Positions 48,864 to 61,998 are shown, counted from the first letter of the stretch. The stretch: 64,000 bases of DNA from Metallyticus violacea (GCA_030762175.1 CM060838.1:20264501-20328500); one strand, 5' to 3'. Numbers and translations: made by a program. The notes: generated by a model from the sequence alone, not told the origin.

Positions 48864-49140
48864 GCCACGGGTGACCGAGGTCGTTAAGGCGCGGACTCGC
48901 GAGCGGGAGGCCTGGGGTTTGAATCCCGGCAGGATCGTCCCTTCTGACTGAGGTTTTTTTTTTTTCAGGTTTCCCTCAGTCTCATAAGTGGCAAATGCCG
49001 GGTAGGTACTCTAAAATTAGGCCTGGAACACTTCCTTCCTTACAAAATATCCATAACTAATATATAATTTCATTTCATGTATCATCAGTGTCCACCGTAC
49101 CTGAGTAGTAAAAACGGGCGTTAAACACTACTCAAAAAAA
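48864..49140 (+). repeat. SINE-A copy, full length, within (ACAT)n
   Basis: The head is gccacgggtgaccgaggtcg, the B box gggtttgaatcccg and the tail cgggcgttaaacactactc plus A7. ACAT-like sequence (tacatccatacacat) resumes after it. Confidence 0.92.
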
Positions 49141-50837
49141 TACATCCATACACATATAACTTTATACATACATGCAAATATACAAATACTTCGACATATT
49201 TTCGTTTTATATAAATAATTTATATACAAATACATAAACATGAATGAAACCCTTACTCTTGAGTTCCCCTTCCACTCACCCCCGCTCTCCAATTCCCCCA
49301 CTAATCTTCTTTGTCGGGTCTTCTCTAGAAATATTCCCAAAGTGTGTGTATATCTCGCATGCATCAACACTTTCCGGCAAATGTTCAAATTTCTATTGGA
49401 ATTCAAAAATTTCGGTGATAAATGCTCATTTCTTGAAATCTCCGTTTCTACGCATTCTGCCAAAATATAACTCTAGGTACAGCTTTCTCCGCACAATGGG
49501 TAAATTCTTTCCCCGAAAGCATTTACTGTTTTGTTTCCTTTCCAAGCCCCCAATCTGAACCATGCGAAAAGACTTCTTTCTTCTCTCCCACAGACATCTA
49601 GATAATCCCCCCCCTCCCCCACACCGGATGTATTTGAGCCTGCAGGTTAAGCGATACTTTTTCTGCGCATTGAGCCTCAGTATTTTGCCTATCTATATTG
49701 GCGCTATAACCATCTATTAACCACGTCATCATTTACTATTCTGTAATCTATATTTAAATAAACCTCAGATGAGAACCTGCGTCTTCTGTTGGTCTGTTTG
49801 TTAATGTGACCCCATTCGTATCCTTTCAGGCATTTTTAAAGAAGGTAAGATAAGAAGTAGAAATAAAACGCTCGGACCAGGGAAACTGAATATACCAATC
49901 ATCTGCATCATCGATATGAAACAGTTTTTCTTTCCTTTTCGTATAGTCGTTTCCGACCCTCTCTTTACATCCCCTTTTCCTTCGCATCCTGGAGAAGCTA
50001 TATATAAAAAAACAGGAGGATGTGGCCCTTATAGTTTGTAAAGTTGTCTTTATTGATATAGCAAGGAAGTTCGGAAAACTCTTGAAGGGAAGATCGTAGC
50101 AAGTTTTATAAGGAGCGAAGGAAAACATTCTGTGAAGGCAAAGAGAATTTCAGTTACGATACTCTTGAATGGTACACCGCCTGTAAACAAATAGAGGAAC
50201 AAAGGGGATGCGAAATCTGATGGAAGTGTTATTGGCCTGTTATATTCCACGTGGTGCCATACAGGACGTCACACTAACTTTGAGCGCTTATGAATTCAAA
50301 TGAAGCCATCGTTTAAACCTATTCAAAGTTAAAATTAAATGAAAACTTTTTTACAAAGTAATTAACATTTTTAAATGAGTATTAATGAAAAGTATACATA
50401 AAAAGTTATTTTCTACTTTCTTCAATATGAATTTTGTGTCTTTCTGCTCAGCGTCCCAAAACTTGCTTCTAAGTAATTCTAATCTAATTTTTCGTTGTAA
50501 TGTTATATCACTGTTTTGTTTAATCTCGATGACTAGGAGGTAACGCGCTCTTTTTTAGACTCAAAGTTCGTGCCTTCAAACCTGGCCAATGTAAAAATCT
50601 GAGAACGGGTTTGTATGGTATATTTATTGACCATTAAAAAAACTCCATTTGAAACTGAAAATAAAGATTCTTGGACAAAATTATCGCCCATTTCACGACC
50701 AAGTAATACCTTAGCATCACAATAGATGACACTTTAAGGACTGACCAGTATCATTCTGATATGTGTAGATACTAAGTTTAACTAAATTTGAATGTTTCAT
50801 ATGGCACGTAAGAATACGAAACAGGCCTTAGTCAATG
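49141..50837. other. Unassigned intronic sequence
   Basis: No supported gene. A tRNA-like segment on the plus strand near 50535-50595 (ggtaacgcgctc, then tgccttcaaacctggcc) may be another SINE head. Confidence 0.35.
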
Positions 50838-51110
50838 ATTTTTTTAAACAGTGTTTAACGTCAGTTTTAACTACTGAGGCTTCACAGGCGGTGGCCACTG
50901 ATGACACATGAGATGAAATTGGGAAAGCATTTTTTTTCGGAAGGAAACGTTCCAGGCCTAAGTTTAAGGTACGTCCCCGGCATTTGTCATTTATGAGGAC
51001 TAGGAAAACCTGGAAAAAACTCAGTCCGGGAGAACGGTCCTGGTGGGATTCGAACCCCAGACCTAGACTCACTAGTCCGCGCCTTAATGACCTCGGTCAC
51101 CCCTGGTGGT
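50838..51110 (-). repeat. SINE-A copy, near full length
   Basis: A reversed SINE-A runs from aaacagtgtttaacgtcagt through gggattcgaaccccag (B box) to acctcggtcacccctggtgg. A short duplication agtcaa is visible in the flanks. Confidence 0.9.
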
Positions 51111-52846
51111 AAAAGTCAAATATGATGATGTCTCTGTTTTTTCATAATATATGTATTTGTTTTTTAGTTTATTTTAGTTCCAAACCTCTCCTTTATAACA
51201 ACATTCAACGTGTATTCTGCCTGTTTCTGTTTGAGCTACACAATGCTGATGCTCTTATTTTTAAATATGTTTTTTTCCTCTATTTAATTTTCAATGTTAG
51301 TTTTCTTTAGACCGTGCTACTGTTACTACTTTATGCTGTCACTGTAAGATCAATTTGCAAGATATCATGTTGAATATGTTATAAGAAATGAAACTACGAA
51401 GTAAATGTTAATTGTTCTACAAGAGAAAGTTACTCAAGTTTACTAGTATGCTTTCAGTGTTGCTTCTGTTGTTTAACTTTAGAAACAAATCAAGTTTTAA
51501 TATTGGATTTTTCGGTATGAAGACATGCATTGCTATCTGACGCCCATGCTTTGCCGTCCCAATTGCTCAGATGGTTAGAGCGATGGTTCAGTCACCGCGG
51601 CGGCTGAGTTATTTTGCTCTCCGTCCTAACTGGCCAATAGTAGCGTTCTCTGATGGCCGCACAGTCGCAATTTGCCGTTACTAGAACTCTGTGTTATTAT
51701 AAAGCAATACATCAGTATAATTTAAGTGTAAGTGTTATTAGAGGCTATTGTGTTATTATTACAGTGTCAGTAAACAACTTTTACTATAGACGTTTACCAT
51801 AAGAACAAAGAAAAGATAAAATTCTACAGCAATAACTGTAAATGAACTTGGGGGCAGAAATTGGAATAATGTAGAAGAGCTATTTCTAGTGAATGTAAAT
51901 TTAATTAAAAAGATGTCAGAGACGCGTGGCTGCAGATGTACAACCTCAGGACATAGGATAACTCTTTGTAAAATAAAAATATAATATCATGTGAATGTTG
52001 TCGCAGCAAAGTTAAGCTAGTACAAATGCGAAGCGAACCCGCGATTGACGCGTTCTTGGTACTGTGCGACTGCAGTTAAAAAAAAAAATAATTCTTTATA
52101 TAGGAGTTTTTTTCTTGGAATTCCTTTCTTTTTCCGATTGCATTCCACTAACACTCTTCGCCTACTTCCTCACTTCTCTCTCACCTCCTTTATTACGCCA
52201 GTCGACCCCAAAATTGTTCACAGTTCCAGATTCGTTGCTATAGAGCAGGACTGCTGGGTGTTGCCACTGCCAAAACTCGCCCAGGTAGAGACGGGTGATA
52301 GATGCCTCTTGGACGTCCGGGAAAATTGGTTCAGGGAAGGGGATGGCGGATATACGGGTAGCCCTGTCGGCGATCAGCATGTAATTGCGGGATTCCTTCA
52401 TCCCATCACATAAGTGGCTTTTGTACCAAACATTATCTCCACCTCACCTTCAGTAAATAACCTTATCGAACACCAAAAGTTCATTATTAGCAAATTACTT
52501 TTTAAGTATATTGTAACACACTTTTGAAGAGAATTGCTCAAAAGATTAGTGCTTAAAAAAACCCTCTAAACCAGATTTTTTTTTAATTATATTATATTTT
52601 TGAAGTCGAGATTTGTTAGGCTTCACATAACCGACTGAGTGCTTGGTTATGATTAACAGAGTGCATGTTTATTACAAACGCTCGATTCGGGATTATTAAT
52701 TTTGGTTCCTGTATAATCTGTTACATTTTTCACGAGCTTTCTATTGCCTAAATAAACAGATATTTAGCGGATGGGTAGATTACATTTTACAGAGAATCCT
52801 CATTTACATTTTTTGAAATGTGTATATGTACTATATCACCCAAAAG
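51111..52846. other. Unassigned intronic sequence
   Basis: A tRNA-like A-box segment (gctcagatggttagagcgat) lies at about 51570-51590 without a clear B box. At about 52160-52410 both strands are open and G+C is higher; no family was recognised. Confidence 0.35.
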
Positions 52847-53099
52847 TTTTTTTTTAATAGTGTTTAACACCCGTTTTTACTACTTAAGGTACCACAGGTG
52901 GACATTGATGATGCATGAAATGAAATTATGTATCGGGAATGGATTTTTTAAAGAAATTAATCATTTCAGGCCTACGTTTAGGATACCTACAGGGCAAAAA
53001 CCTGGAAAAAACCTGTCAGGGAGGACGATCCTGGTGGGATTCGAACCGCAAACCTCCCGTTCACGAGTCCGCGTCTTAATGAACTCGGCCACCCGTGGC
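52847..53099 (-). repeat. SINE-A copy with core deletion
   Basis: A reversed SINE-A from its poly-T tail to acccgtggc. The ggcatttgccatttatgagg segment has been lost, joining ggatacctac to a shortened gcaaaaacctgg. Confidence 0.88.
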
Positions 53100-53952
53100 A
53101 ATAACGAAGTGTTACAATGATGAATTCTGCGTTTTATACTTCGGATTTGGCATTCTTAAGCACTTAACATCAAGTTAGGTACACTTAAACTATTTGTCAA
53201 CATAAAGGAAACAGGGTGGTTTGTAGGTCGAGACTCTTAATTCCGGTTCATTATGATTTTAGTGCTTAAAAACCAATGTCTATTCATCACCATTGTGAGG
53301 TAAATTTCTAAACAAATGAGAAACCCAAGTGTCTAAACTCTTTCCTTGCAGTTATCCAGTTTATTCAATGCCTATCCTTCTTTTGTACTCTAATTAAGTC
53401 AGACCTCAAACTGAATAAAACTAAATAAGACAGGGAAAAAATAGTAGGACAAAGTATTTAAGAGGTACACTAATGTGAAAGGAAGAGAGAGATATGAAAT
53501 GATGTAAGAGAATCCAGAGGCATGCATACAAGAATTTTGAAAGTTAGCTTATTGCTAAAGTTCTGGACTTCCTTTCCTGAGAGATATTAGATATTGTTCA
53601 AAAGTGATATTCGGAACATCTCCCTGCACCCATGTGCTTATGTAAAGTTAATAATATCCATATGTAGTTTTATAACGTGTATGCGCTCCGCTTCGGCTCT
53701 CGTTGCATTAAAAAGTTTCAGTATATTTGGAGATTATTTTTCAAGATATTTTTGTAGACATACTGTCAAAAGTAAAGCTATTGTAAATCTTCCTGCTGAC
53801 TACAGAAATCACTTCTGTCTTTCACTACAGGTTTCTAGCCTATAACGCACATTAATTGTATTTTGATGACGCAAATGGATTAGAAAGCTATTTGTCAGTC
53901 TTGTGCAGTGAATGCATAGTCGCACGGATATTTTGTAATGCAATGGAGAATA
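53100..53952. other. Unassigned intronic sequence
   Basis: Nothing recognised. Confidence 0.4.
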
Positions 53953-54820
53953 CAGAGGGTGCCAAAAAATGTATACACACTTCAAACAAAGAAAAACTGT
54001 ATTAACTTAACAAAACTGAATTCACACAAACAGAAAACGATGAGCACTAACATCTTTGACTTTTACAATTACAACAGTTGCTCAAAATGCCCACCATCGG
54101 CGTCGATACACTTCTGAGTACGTTGAACTACTGATTGAGCAACGTTTGCGAAAGTGTCCTCAGCGATTGCAGCACATGCCGTTTCAATTTCTTCCCGAAG
54201 TGCTGCTATTGTAACTGGTTTTCTACGGTATACAACCTTAAAAGAGTTCCCCATAGGCAGAAGTTCAACGGAGAACGCGGTGGAAACTCATTCCAACTTC
54301 TTCGTCCTATCCAGTGCCTTGGAAGATTGTCATCAAGGTACGCACGTACATCTCGGTGATAATGGGGTGGTACACCATCCTGTTGGAAGTAAAACTCCTC
54401 ATTTCCATAGAGTGTATGAAAGGCGGCTGAGACGGAATTGTTACTCGCGTTGGCGGTTCTGTTCTGCACACATGTCTCCATTGCCTTTGAACTTCAACAA
54501 CATTCTCGGTTTTCCAATATCACTTCAAAATTGCTTTCCGCTATTCAAACGATTTTGTTGGAGAAACGCTAGCGTAGCGTAATGTGAGTCACATCTGTTT
54601 ACAGAACATCATATCATAATCTTGGCTTCATTTGTTCATTGTTGATTTACCTATCACGCAGCAACGCTATCATAATGTATATGAATCATACCTGTTTACT
54701 GAATATCATACTACACAGTACTGTTTTTTGTTTTTTGTCCAACTTTTAAGTATATTAAATAGATATCTGCTATGATAGTGTGAGTACTTTTTTTTTTTTT
54801 TTTTTTTTTTTGCATCCTTG
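53953..54820 (-). mobile_element. DUF4817/DDE-type Tc1-mariner element, internally deleted
   Basis: The left end agagggtgccaaaaaatgta follows a TA. The right end (ggatgcaaaa on the minus strand) carries an expanded A run before gtactcacac, so the terminal repeat is decayed. The same N-terminal coding block as at 35292 is present. The frame then jumps to YGNEEFYFQQDGVPPHYH (second DDE motif), WIGRRSWNEFPPRSP and a C-terminus with TQKCIDADGGHFEQLL. The N-terminal third of the catalytic domain is missing. Confidence 0.85.
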
Positions 54821-54846
54821 GGATTTTCGAGGTAGGTATACAGGAT

Positions 54847-54935
54847 ATTAAATGAATTAGCGGCAATAATTTCAGAGATTGTGGAGGGATCTTTAGATAA
54901 AACAATTTGAGATATGGAATCTATGGTGTACCTGT
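54847..54935 (+). repeat. Repeat D, copy 3
   Basis: It shares aataatttcagagattgt and acaatttgagata with copy 1 and ggaatctatggt with copy 2. It abuts SINE-B. A short reversed piece (ctacaatctctgaaattat) also occurs near 55768. Confidence 0.5.
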
Positions 54936-54954
54936 AATGACATTGTTTGTAAAT

Positions 54955-55240
54955 GACCAGTGTAGGCTACTTAGTCCATATTTGCCCTCTAAATCCAAGA
55001 TCGCTGGTTCAATCTCAGCCAGGATCGATGGATTTTTTCGGGCGTAAAAATTCTAAGTATGGCTTCCTTCGGAAGGGAAGTAAAACCGTGGGTTCCATGT
55101 CGTAGATTTACGGCACGTAAAGAACCTCAAGACTAAAAGAAGAGGCTTCTGAGCAAATTTTGTCGGCCGTTTCACGCCCTGAATTGAATGGGACACTGAT
55201 GACCTGAGATGTTAAAAGCGTCCGTAAATAAAACAAATCA
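54955..55240 (+). repeat. SINE-B copy, degraded head
   Basis: The head is poorly conserved until tttgccctctaaatccaaga, with B box tggttcaatctca. The body from gatcgatggattttttcgg to the tail gcgtccgtaaataaaacaaa is well kept. Confidence 0.88.
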
Positions 55241-55929
55241 ACAACAACTGCTAACTAATGAAGCGTGCATTCCAAATGATAGTGCTCACTAACAGACAGA
55301 AGGGAAGCATGTCCGCAGTCCGTACGCTACTAGCGTCATATAAAAGTGAAACATTGTTTGGAGTTTAATTGACTTGCTCGCTTTTTTATTACTTGTACGT
55401 GTTATATATGAGATACATAATATTAAATTAAAATATATAAATGCATGAGTAAATAATCTACTCCGCTGGGCACAAACCTATGATCTTCAAAACCTCAATC
55501 TGCTGTCTTATTAAATTAAAGTACACAGAGATTTTAGGTTTTTTTTTAAAGTACTATATCGTAAAAACGCTGATGATGGCTATTAAAAACGGCGCTTCCT
55601 CTTTCACAAAGCAGATTGGAAGACATTGTAAGGAAAAGTTTTATTCCAATTAGCTTTAAAACTGAGTAATTAGCATGTAATTTTAACTTTTTAATCACCA
55701 TATGTTTTATTTATTTTTCTTCATGGGCCACAGTTCCGCGTATTTCAAAGTATATGCCCAAAAAGCTACAATCTCTGAAATTATTTCGCTGTAGTTTACA
55801 CCAAATATATAAAGGCGCTCGTTTAGGAGAAAAAATTGATGACGAGAATGCAAATTATAATCACCATCATACTGTTGCGTACATCTGTTTCTTAAAAATA
55901 TAACGAATCTATTTGAAAGCATGTTTAAT

Positions 55930-56171
55930 TTTTTAATAGTGTTTTACGTCCGTTTTTATTACTGAGGTACCACTGCCGGTGAACACTGGTGATATATGAG
56001 ATAAATTATAAATTAGAAAAGGGTTTTTAGGGTACTTCCCGGCATTTGCCATTTATGAGGACTGAGGAAAACCTGGAAAAACCTCAGTTAGGGAGGATAG
56101 TCCTAGCGGAATTCGAATCCCAGACCTCCCGCTCACGAGTCCGCGCCTTAACGACCTCAGTCATCCGTGGC
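55930..56171 (-). repeat. SINE-A copy
   Basis: A reversed SINE-A from ttttaatagtgttttacgtc to catccgtggc, with B box ggaattcgaatccc. It is flanked by gtttaat (55923-55929 and 56178-56184). The ttaaggaaggaaacgttcca block is deleted. Confidence 0.9.
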
Positions 56172-56184
56172 GATCACGTTTAAT

Positions 56185-58257
56185 GTTCTATTTAAAAAAA
56201 AAAACTTTCACGACTGCGGTCATTTTCTTTTTTTATTCTTAAATATTATTTCTTTGCTTTCACATGTCTTATCATTTTTTGTTCTTGAATCATTGCCTAT
56301 GGTAGATTTTTAATAGTTACTGGGGATTAGAAAGGTTTTATAAATTATATGAGCAACAAACTAAGCTCAAACAGATGAAAAGTAGAGATTTACAGAGACT
56401 TAACTATTATATCAATGTTAAATAAAACGTTCATATATATTTTAAGCCGTCAAACTTAACCTCCGAATGATTTTAAAATCGCCTACCCATATTTGGACTT
56501 CATAACCGCAATCTGGTTTCGAAATTTGAAGCAGATACCTCATTAGATCAAGGATATAACAAACATTCCCATAAAATCCAAGGTATATGCAATATAAAAA
56601 GCGGTTCTAAGATTTGATGACTTTAACCTCAGTCTGTCGTAACACAGTATGGAGCTACTGGAAATGTACGCACAAATTGTACCTAATTATCATAGGAATC
56701 CAAAGGGAGACTTGTTTTAATGCTAGATAATCTTTTTAAGTGTTTAATTATATAATTTTCATGTTCTTTTCATTTCACTGCGAAACACAAATGTATTGTA
56801 ATATAACCAATATTCGTATTTAGGAATTACACTGGAAAAAGAGTCACATCATATTTAATACTAAATATAACCTTATTTGTGTACAGCAAACTATGTAGCG
56901 GAATGAAGAAATCAGATAAGATTAAAAGCGCGAGGAATTTTTGTTCGTGGTTAAGAGCAAATCGAGTCGGACACACAAGCATTAAACAAGATGAAAGATA
57001 CACTGTCACAGTCAAGAGGAAATACTCAAATAGAATTGTGGATGTCTGAAAGCTTTCAAGTCAAAGGGAATTTCACTGCAGGCCTGTTATAAACGCAGAA
57101 AATTATCGTTCAGTCAGAACAATCCGAATATGAGGACTGTTCAATAACATAATTTTTACAGGCATGATTTCTAGCACTAAATTTTGCTTTACAATATTTT
57201 GTCAGCTTAATGCGTAATGTACACGCCATACTAATTTCATTGCTGTCACTTCCGATTCCGGCCTGTGAGAGATGTACCATTTGAGTGATGTTCAGTTCCG
57301 CCTACAGCAAAATGGAGGTGACACTAGAAGAACAATACGCTCTTTAGATAGGAACTGTACAATGTTACAGGAGGCCTATGGAAAGTTTGTTATTTTCTAT
57401 GTAGTACAGCTCGAAGATGCTTTAAGAGAGGAGGCAATCAATTTCAAAGTAAGGTGGACCCGGCGCTCCAGTTTGTGCTCAGACGAAAGAAAGCATTAAC
57501 TCTGCTGCCATTTTGAAAGTGGATCGTCGAGTAACATTAAGCAAACTTTCAAAAGTTCTGAGATTTTCACTGGGTGCCATATATTTGTTGGTAATTTAAT
57601 GAGACATTTTTGAAGACTGCTGATTCCCGAACGAAACGGCGAAACCTTTTTAAAGGCGGATACCTCAAAAGAAAACTTGTAATTATAGCATTGCTATTTG
57701 CTGACCACCAGGTGATTTTAATAAACTTAAAAACTAATTTACAAATTCTTCTTCATATCTTGAACGCAATAGTGGAAAGAACCTATAATTATTGCAAATG
57801 TATTTTAAATAATTCCACAATAGCAAAAGGTAATTACTAAATCATTTTTAACAATTTTAACGTTTTTGCATCAAACTTATGTATGGGACAATATCAAGAA
57901 CAAGTTAACATGGTGCATGGAAATGGTAGAAATGGGATTTCTACGTGAAGTCACAGGATACGATAGGACCAACCGATCGAAGTGAGTTATCAGATATAAA
58001 AGTTTTATTTTAATATTTAAATAAAGCTGATTAATATCTATTAAATTATAGAATCGCATGTAAAGAACGTAGCCAATTAGATATCGCAAAATATTCTGCC
58101 AGTATGGGGACAAAGGACTGAGAAGTGTGTCATGTAAGGAACGTCGACTATCAAGTAATTCTACTTGATCTACATGAATATTAAGATCACAGCGATCTTT
58201 GCGATCAGTTGATCAACACTTCGGAATCATAGGAAATAGAGTAACCTTTATACCCAC
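56185..58257. other. Unassigned intronic sequence
   Basis: No supported gene. The frame at 57272-57499 has no recognised motif; a transposon N-terminal remnant there is conceivable but not shown. Confidence 0.35.
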
Positions 58258-58274
58258 GTCTGACTGCAGAAACT

Positions 58275-58532
58275 TTTTTTTTTATCTGAATATTGTTTTT
58301 ACTACTGAGACACCAGAGGCTGTGAGCACTGATAATACATGAGATGAAATGATAATTTTTTTTTTAAGTAAGGAAACGCTCAAGGCCTAAGTTTAGGGTA
58401 CCTCCTCGGCATTTGCCATTCATGAGAACTGAGGAAAACCTGGAGAAAACCAGTCAGGGAGAACGGTTCCGGCTGGTTCGAACCCCAGACCTCCTGCCCA
58501 CGAGTCCGCGCCTTAACGACCTCGGCCACCCT
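58275..58532 (-). repeat. SINE-A copy with 17-bp target duplication
   Basis: A reversed SINE-A is flanked by gtctgactgcagaaact (58258-58274) and gtctgactgtagaaact (58533-58549), differing at one base. The head is near complete (gacctcggccaccct); the tail has lost the agtgtttaacgcccg block. Confidence 0.93.
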
Positions 58533-58549
58533 GTCTGACTGTAGAAACT

Positions 58550-60771
58550 GGTGCTCACTCTGGTGTGACGCTGCGTATCAAGTTCACCGAATTCACCTAC
58601 GTTTTAAGTTCACCGTAACCTTTAACTCTTAGCCTCGCAGAATGAACAAGGAAGCAATGCGGCTTTAAGAGAAAGAGCAAACGGCATGTCACCTCCTGAC
58701 ACAGTACTCCCTATTCTCAAACCGAGGGCAAAATTTCTTCAAGGTGAACTATCACCTGATGTGTGAAGTGACACATGAATCTGGAAATGAGGTCACCTTT
58801 CTGAACAGCTTTTTTTCCGGAACGAATATAAAGTTCAGCTCTTACCTGATGACAATGGCGATAATTGTGATAAAAGTATTTAGTACCTGTCAATGGGGAA
58901 GATAGGAGGGTTTTTTTTTTTTTTTTTTCGTTTAGTGGTCAGTGTTTGAGAACCAACCTAATCTGCTTTATTTGGTAGGTTTATATCACGCACTTATGCC
59001 CTGGAGAGGTGACATTATATAGTAAACTAGCGGAAACCCTCTCTGGGCGGAAAGTTTCTTGATGGTCTCTCAGCACGCAATGGCCATCTACTGTGCGCCC
59101 ACACCCTCTACAATCCAGCTGTGTTTTTCTCCACTCCCATTCTCTCCGAAATATGCACAATGCCCTTTAATTTTTGAAGTGCTGTTAAGATAAATTACCT
59201 GGCAAAAATGCTGCTTGTCTTCTAGAACACAGTAGTTTTTCGGGTATTAGCATCACTTAACGCCTGTGTTGAATATTGGATACACCTAGTTTCTTTGCAT
59301 TGGTTGGTCGAATTGTGTATGAAGCGTGAGTTTTAGGGAGTTCGTGGGCGGTTACAAGAGTGGAAACTCTAGAGTGACAGTTTATTTGTACTTATAAGGT
59401 CAAGTACTTAACCATATCACGCAAACGAGGCCTGGGCTGCCTACTTTCATTTTCCGCGTATTAATGACATTTACTTAAAAAGATTGCCCATATTCATTAC
59501 ACTTTTCTCTTTTGATAAATTGAATTACTTGTTATCCTTCGTTCGATTAACACGTGTGGATTTTTTGTTTGTTTAATATTCCCCGGAAATAACGATTAAA
59601 GGGGGTTATACCGGGGGCTAGAACATTACTGAATTGTATGCAGAGAAATATTCACTGCATGTGCCGTCGCAGAGTCCTGATGGTAAAAGATGCAAACGTA
59701 TGTTTCCCTTACAGTCAATTTGGAAAAAATAAATTACAAAACCATTTTTGCATACGAATTGTCGGGACTGCATGTGGACGAAACGATTAATGAAGGAGCA
59801 GGGTAACGAACTCAGTACATAGATTGCGAATGGTTCTTGTATAGTTGAGTTAAAACACTAATTATGGCAGACAAATTCAAGTGTTACACATGGAACATTT
59901 AATGCATTAATAGAACTTAACAATCGCAAAATATATAACAATTAAATAGAATATTGTTATCTTTCAATTTCAAGATAAATCATTTACATTTAATCAAATG
60001 TTCATTTATCCAAAATATGTTCTAGTTTAAATTGCAAATGATTGAAGCATTATTTTAATTTTACGTACATTACAGTGAAATTGAAAATAAGCATATAATT
60101 AATTAATTAATCACCCAGGTCACTATTCTAATCACAGAACATTAATCAAACCCTAAATTTATTAAATTATGGATAAATCTTGCTTCAGGGATATCAAATA
60201 AGTTGTCACAGAACCAGAAAATAGCTTCAAGCAAGAACAAGCCCGGTTTCCAAACACAGTTACTTATTATAACAAAAACGAGAGTGCCGAGAAACAAAGC
60301 AATAAAGAAAACAAGTAGGAAGACATAACGCTACCTAGTGGTAAATAAAAGAAAGAACATCTCAAATACCCGAGAGAAAGGTTATTAGCGAAGCAAGAGT
60401 GCACACAAACTTAGCCGCTACACAATTACTATTAATTTTGTTTAAAAAGTTGAGTTTATTGTTCTGTTTTGCTAACTCCGGTATCGCAGTTAACATATTT
60501 GTGTAAGTAGTAAATGGAAAATAGAATAAGCTTAGGATCAATGTCCCCTTCTCCATCCTATAAAGCTATTTATGGTTACTAGGGCACTCGAGTTAAATTT
60601 TTGATTCTCAATAACGTTTTAACTTAATTTCGTAACCATTCGTATGAAAGTGAAGGAAAGACCGGTTTTCTAAGAAAATCAAAAAGGAGATTTTTTGAGA
60701 ACTTCAGACGGTATCCAGTAACCAAATCTGTGTACGTTTTCTTCTTGCTCTTTATCCCGATTCATGAAATT
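58550..60771. other. Unassigned intronic sequence
   Basis: No gene. A T tract lies at about 58910-58927. Confidence 0.4.
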
Positions 60772-60782
60772 TAGATCAAGAT

Positions 60783-61057
60783 TTTTTTATTAGTGTTTAA
60801 CGCCCGTTTTTACTCCTGAGGCACCACAGGAGGACACTGATGACATAAGATGAAATGATATATTGGGAAAGAATTTTTTTTAAGGAAGGAAACTTTCCAG
60901 GCCTGAGTTTACGGTACCTCCCCGGCATTTGCCGTATATGAGAGCTGAGGAAAACCTGGAAAAAAACTCAGTTAAAGAGGACTGTCCTGGCGGGATTCGA
61001 ACTGCAGACCTCCCGCTTACGAGTCCGCGCCTTAACGACCTCGGCCACCCGTGTCGG
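60783..61057 (-). repeat. SINE-A copy with 11-bp target duplication
   Basis: A reversed, near full-length SINE-A with B box gggattcgaactgcag and head end cggccacccgtgtcgg. It is flanked by tagatcaagat (60772-60782 and 61058-61068). Confidence 0.94.
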
Positions 61058-61395
61058 TAGATCAAGATATGAAAGTAAAACTCGAATACTGGAGATTTTT
61101 TTAAAAAAATTTTTGTACAACAAGAGGTTTTTGTACGAACGTTTGGATCATAAATTAACACTCAGAGGTGTAGAGTAATTAGGCTTATAATTTTTAAACC
61201 AGACTCTATACAAAACATGCGTGTCCTTGGCACATTAAAGCGAGAAGGCATATCTCGCCGTAATGTACATCTCGTTAGACAATTATAACATCTCATTTCT
61301 ATCCGAAGAGACGACACAGGTAAATTCCCGTTGGATTTCTGCACGCTCACGTTTCATAGATAACCCGCCCACCCATTACACTACATTCTGTTGGT

Positions 61396-61998
61396 GTGCT
61401 GCTTTCAAAAAATAAAAATAAAACAAACAATGATTCTGTGAAAAACCTTGGATTTATTATAGACAGTAATCTCTGTTGGAAAAATCACGTTGGTGAAATC
61501 TACAGGAAGGTACGTTCTCTAATCCATACGTTTAAACGATTACTCGTGTCCCTACCCAGAACCTTAAAAAAGATCTTGTTGCAATCCCTGGTGATGTTTC
61601 ACTTTTACTACTGCGATTTTCTGCTCACAGACTTAAACTCTAACCTAACGCAAAAACTACAGCGTGTTCATACTATGTGCATACGTTACATCTGCGATGT
61701 GCGTTTGTTCGATATATAACACCCTCCCTGGATATGCTGTCTTGGTTCCGCCTGAAAGACCGAAGAAATATTCATCGTCTTGCACTACTTTTCAAAATTA
61801 TCTATACATCTTCATCTTATCTATCTTCCTCTCATAATCTTAACACACGTTCTGAACCCCAGCACGTGCTATTATTACATTGCACCGTAACCTCTGCCCG
61901 TCTATAGAATGCATTGCCACGGGATGTCAGGGACTGCCGAACTTTAGGAGCATTTCATAAGAAATTGTTTAATATTATTAGAAATAATCGATTACCCT
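61396..61998 (+). pseudogene. LINE reverse-transcriptase C-terminal remnant
   Basis: The reading is VKNLGFIIDSNLCWKNHV, then KVRSLIHTFKRLLVSLPR and LQSLVMFHFYYCDFLLTDL up to a stop near 61717. An overlapping frame continues with LDMLSWFRLKDRRNIHRLAL and HNLNTRSEPQH, a stop at 61905-61907, then NALPRDVRDCRTLGAFHKKL. The NLGFIID-W-x-x-H and RRNIH motifs are typical of the thumb/C-terminal region of jockey/CR1-like enzymes. One frameshift and stops make it inactive. Confidence 0.82.
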
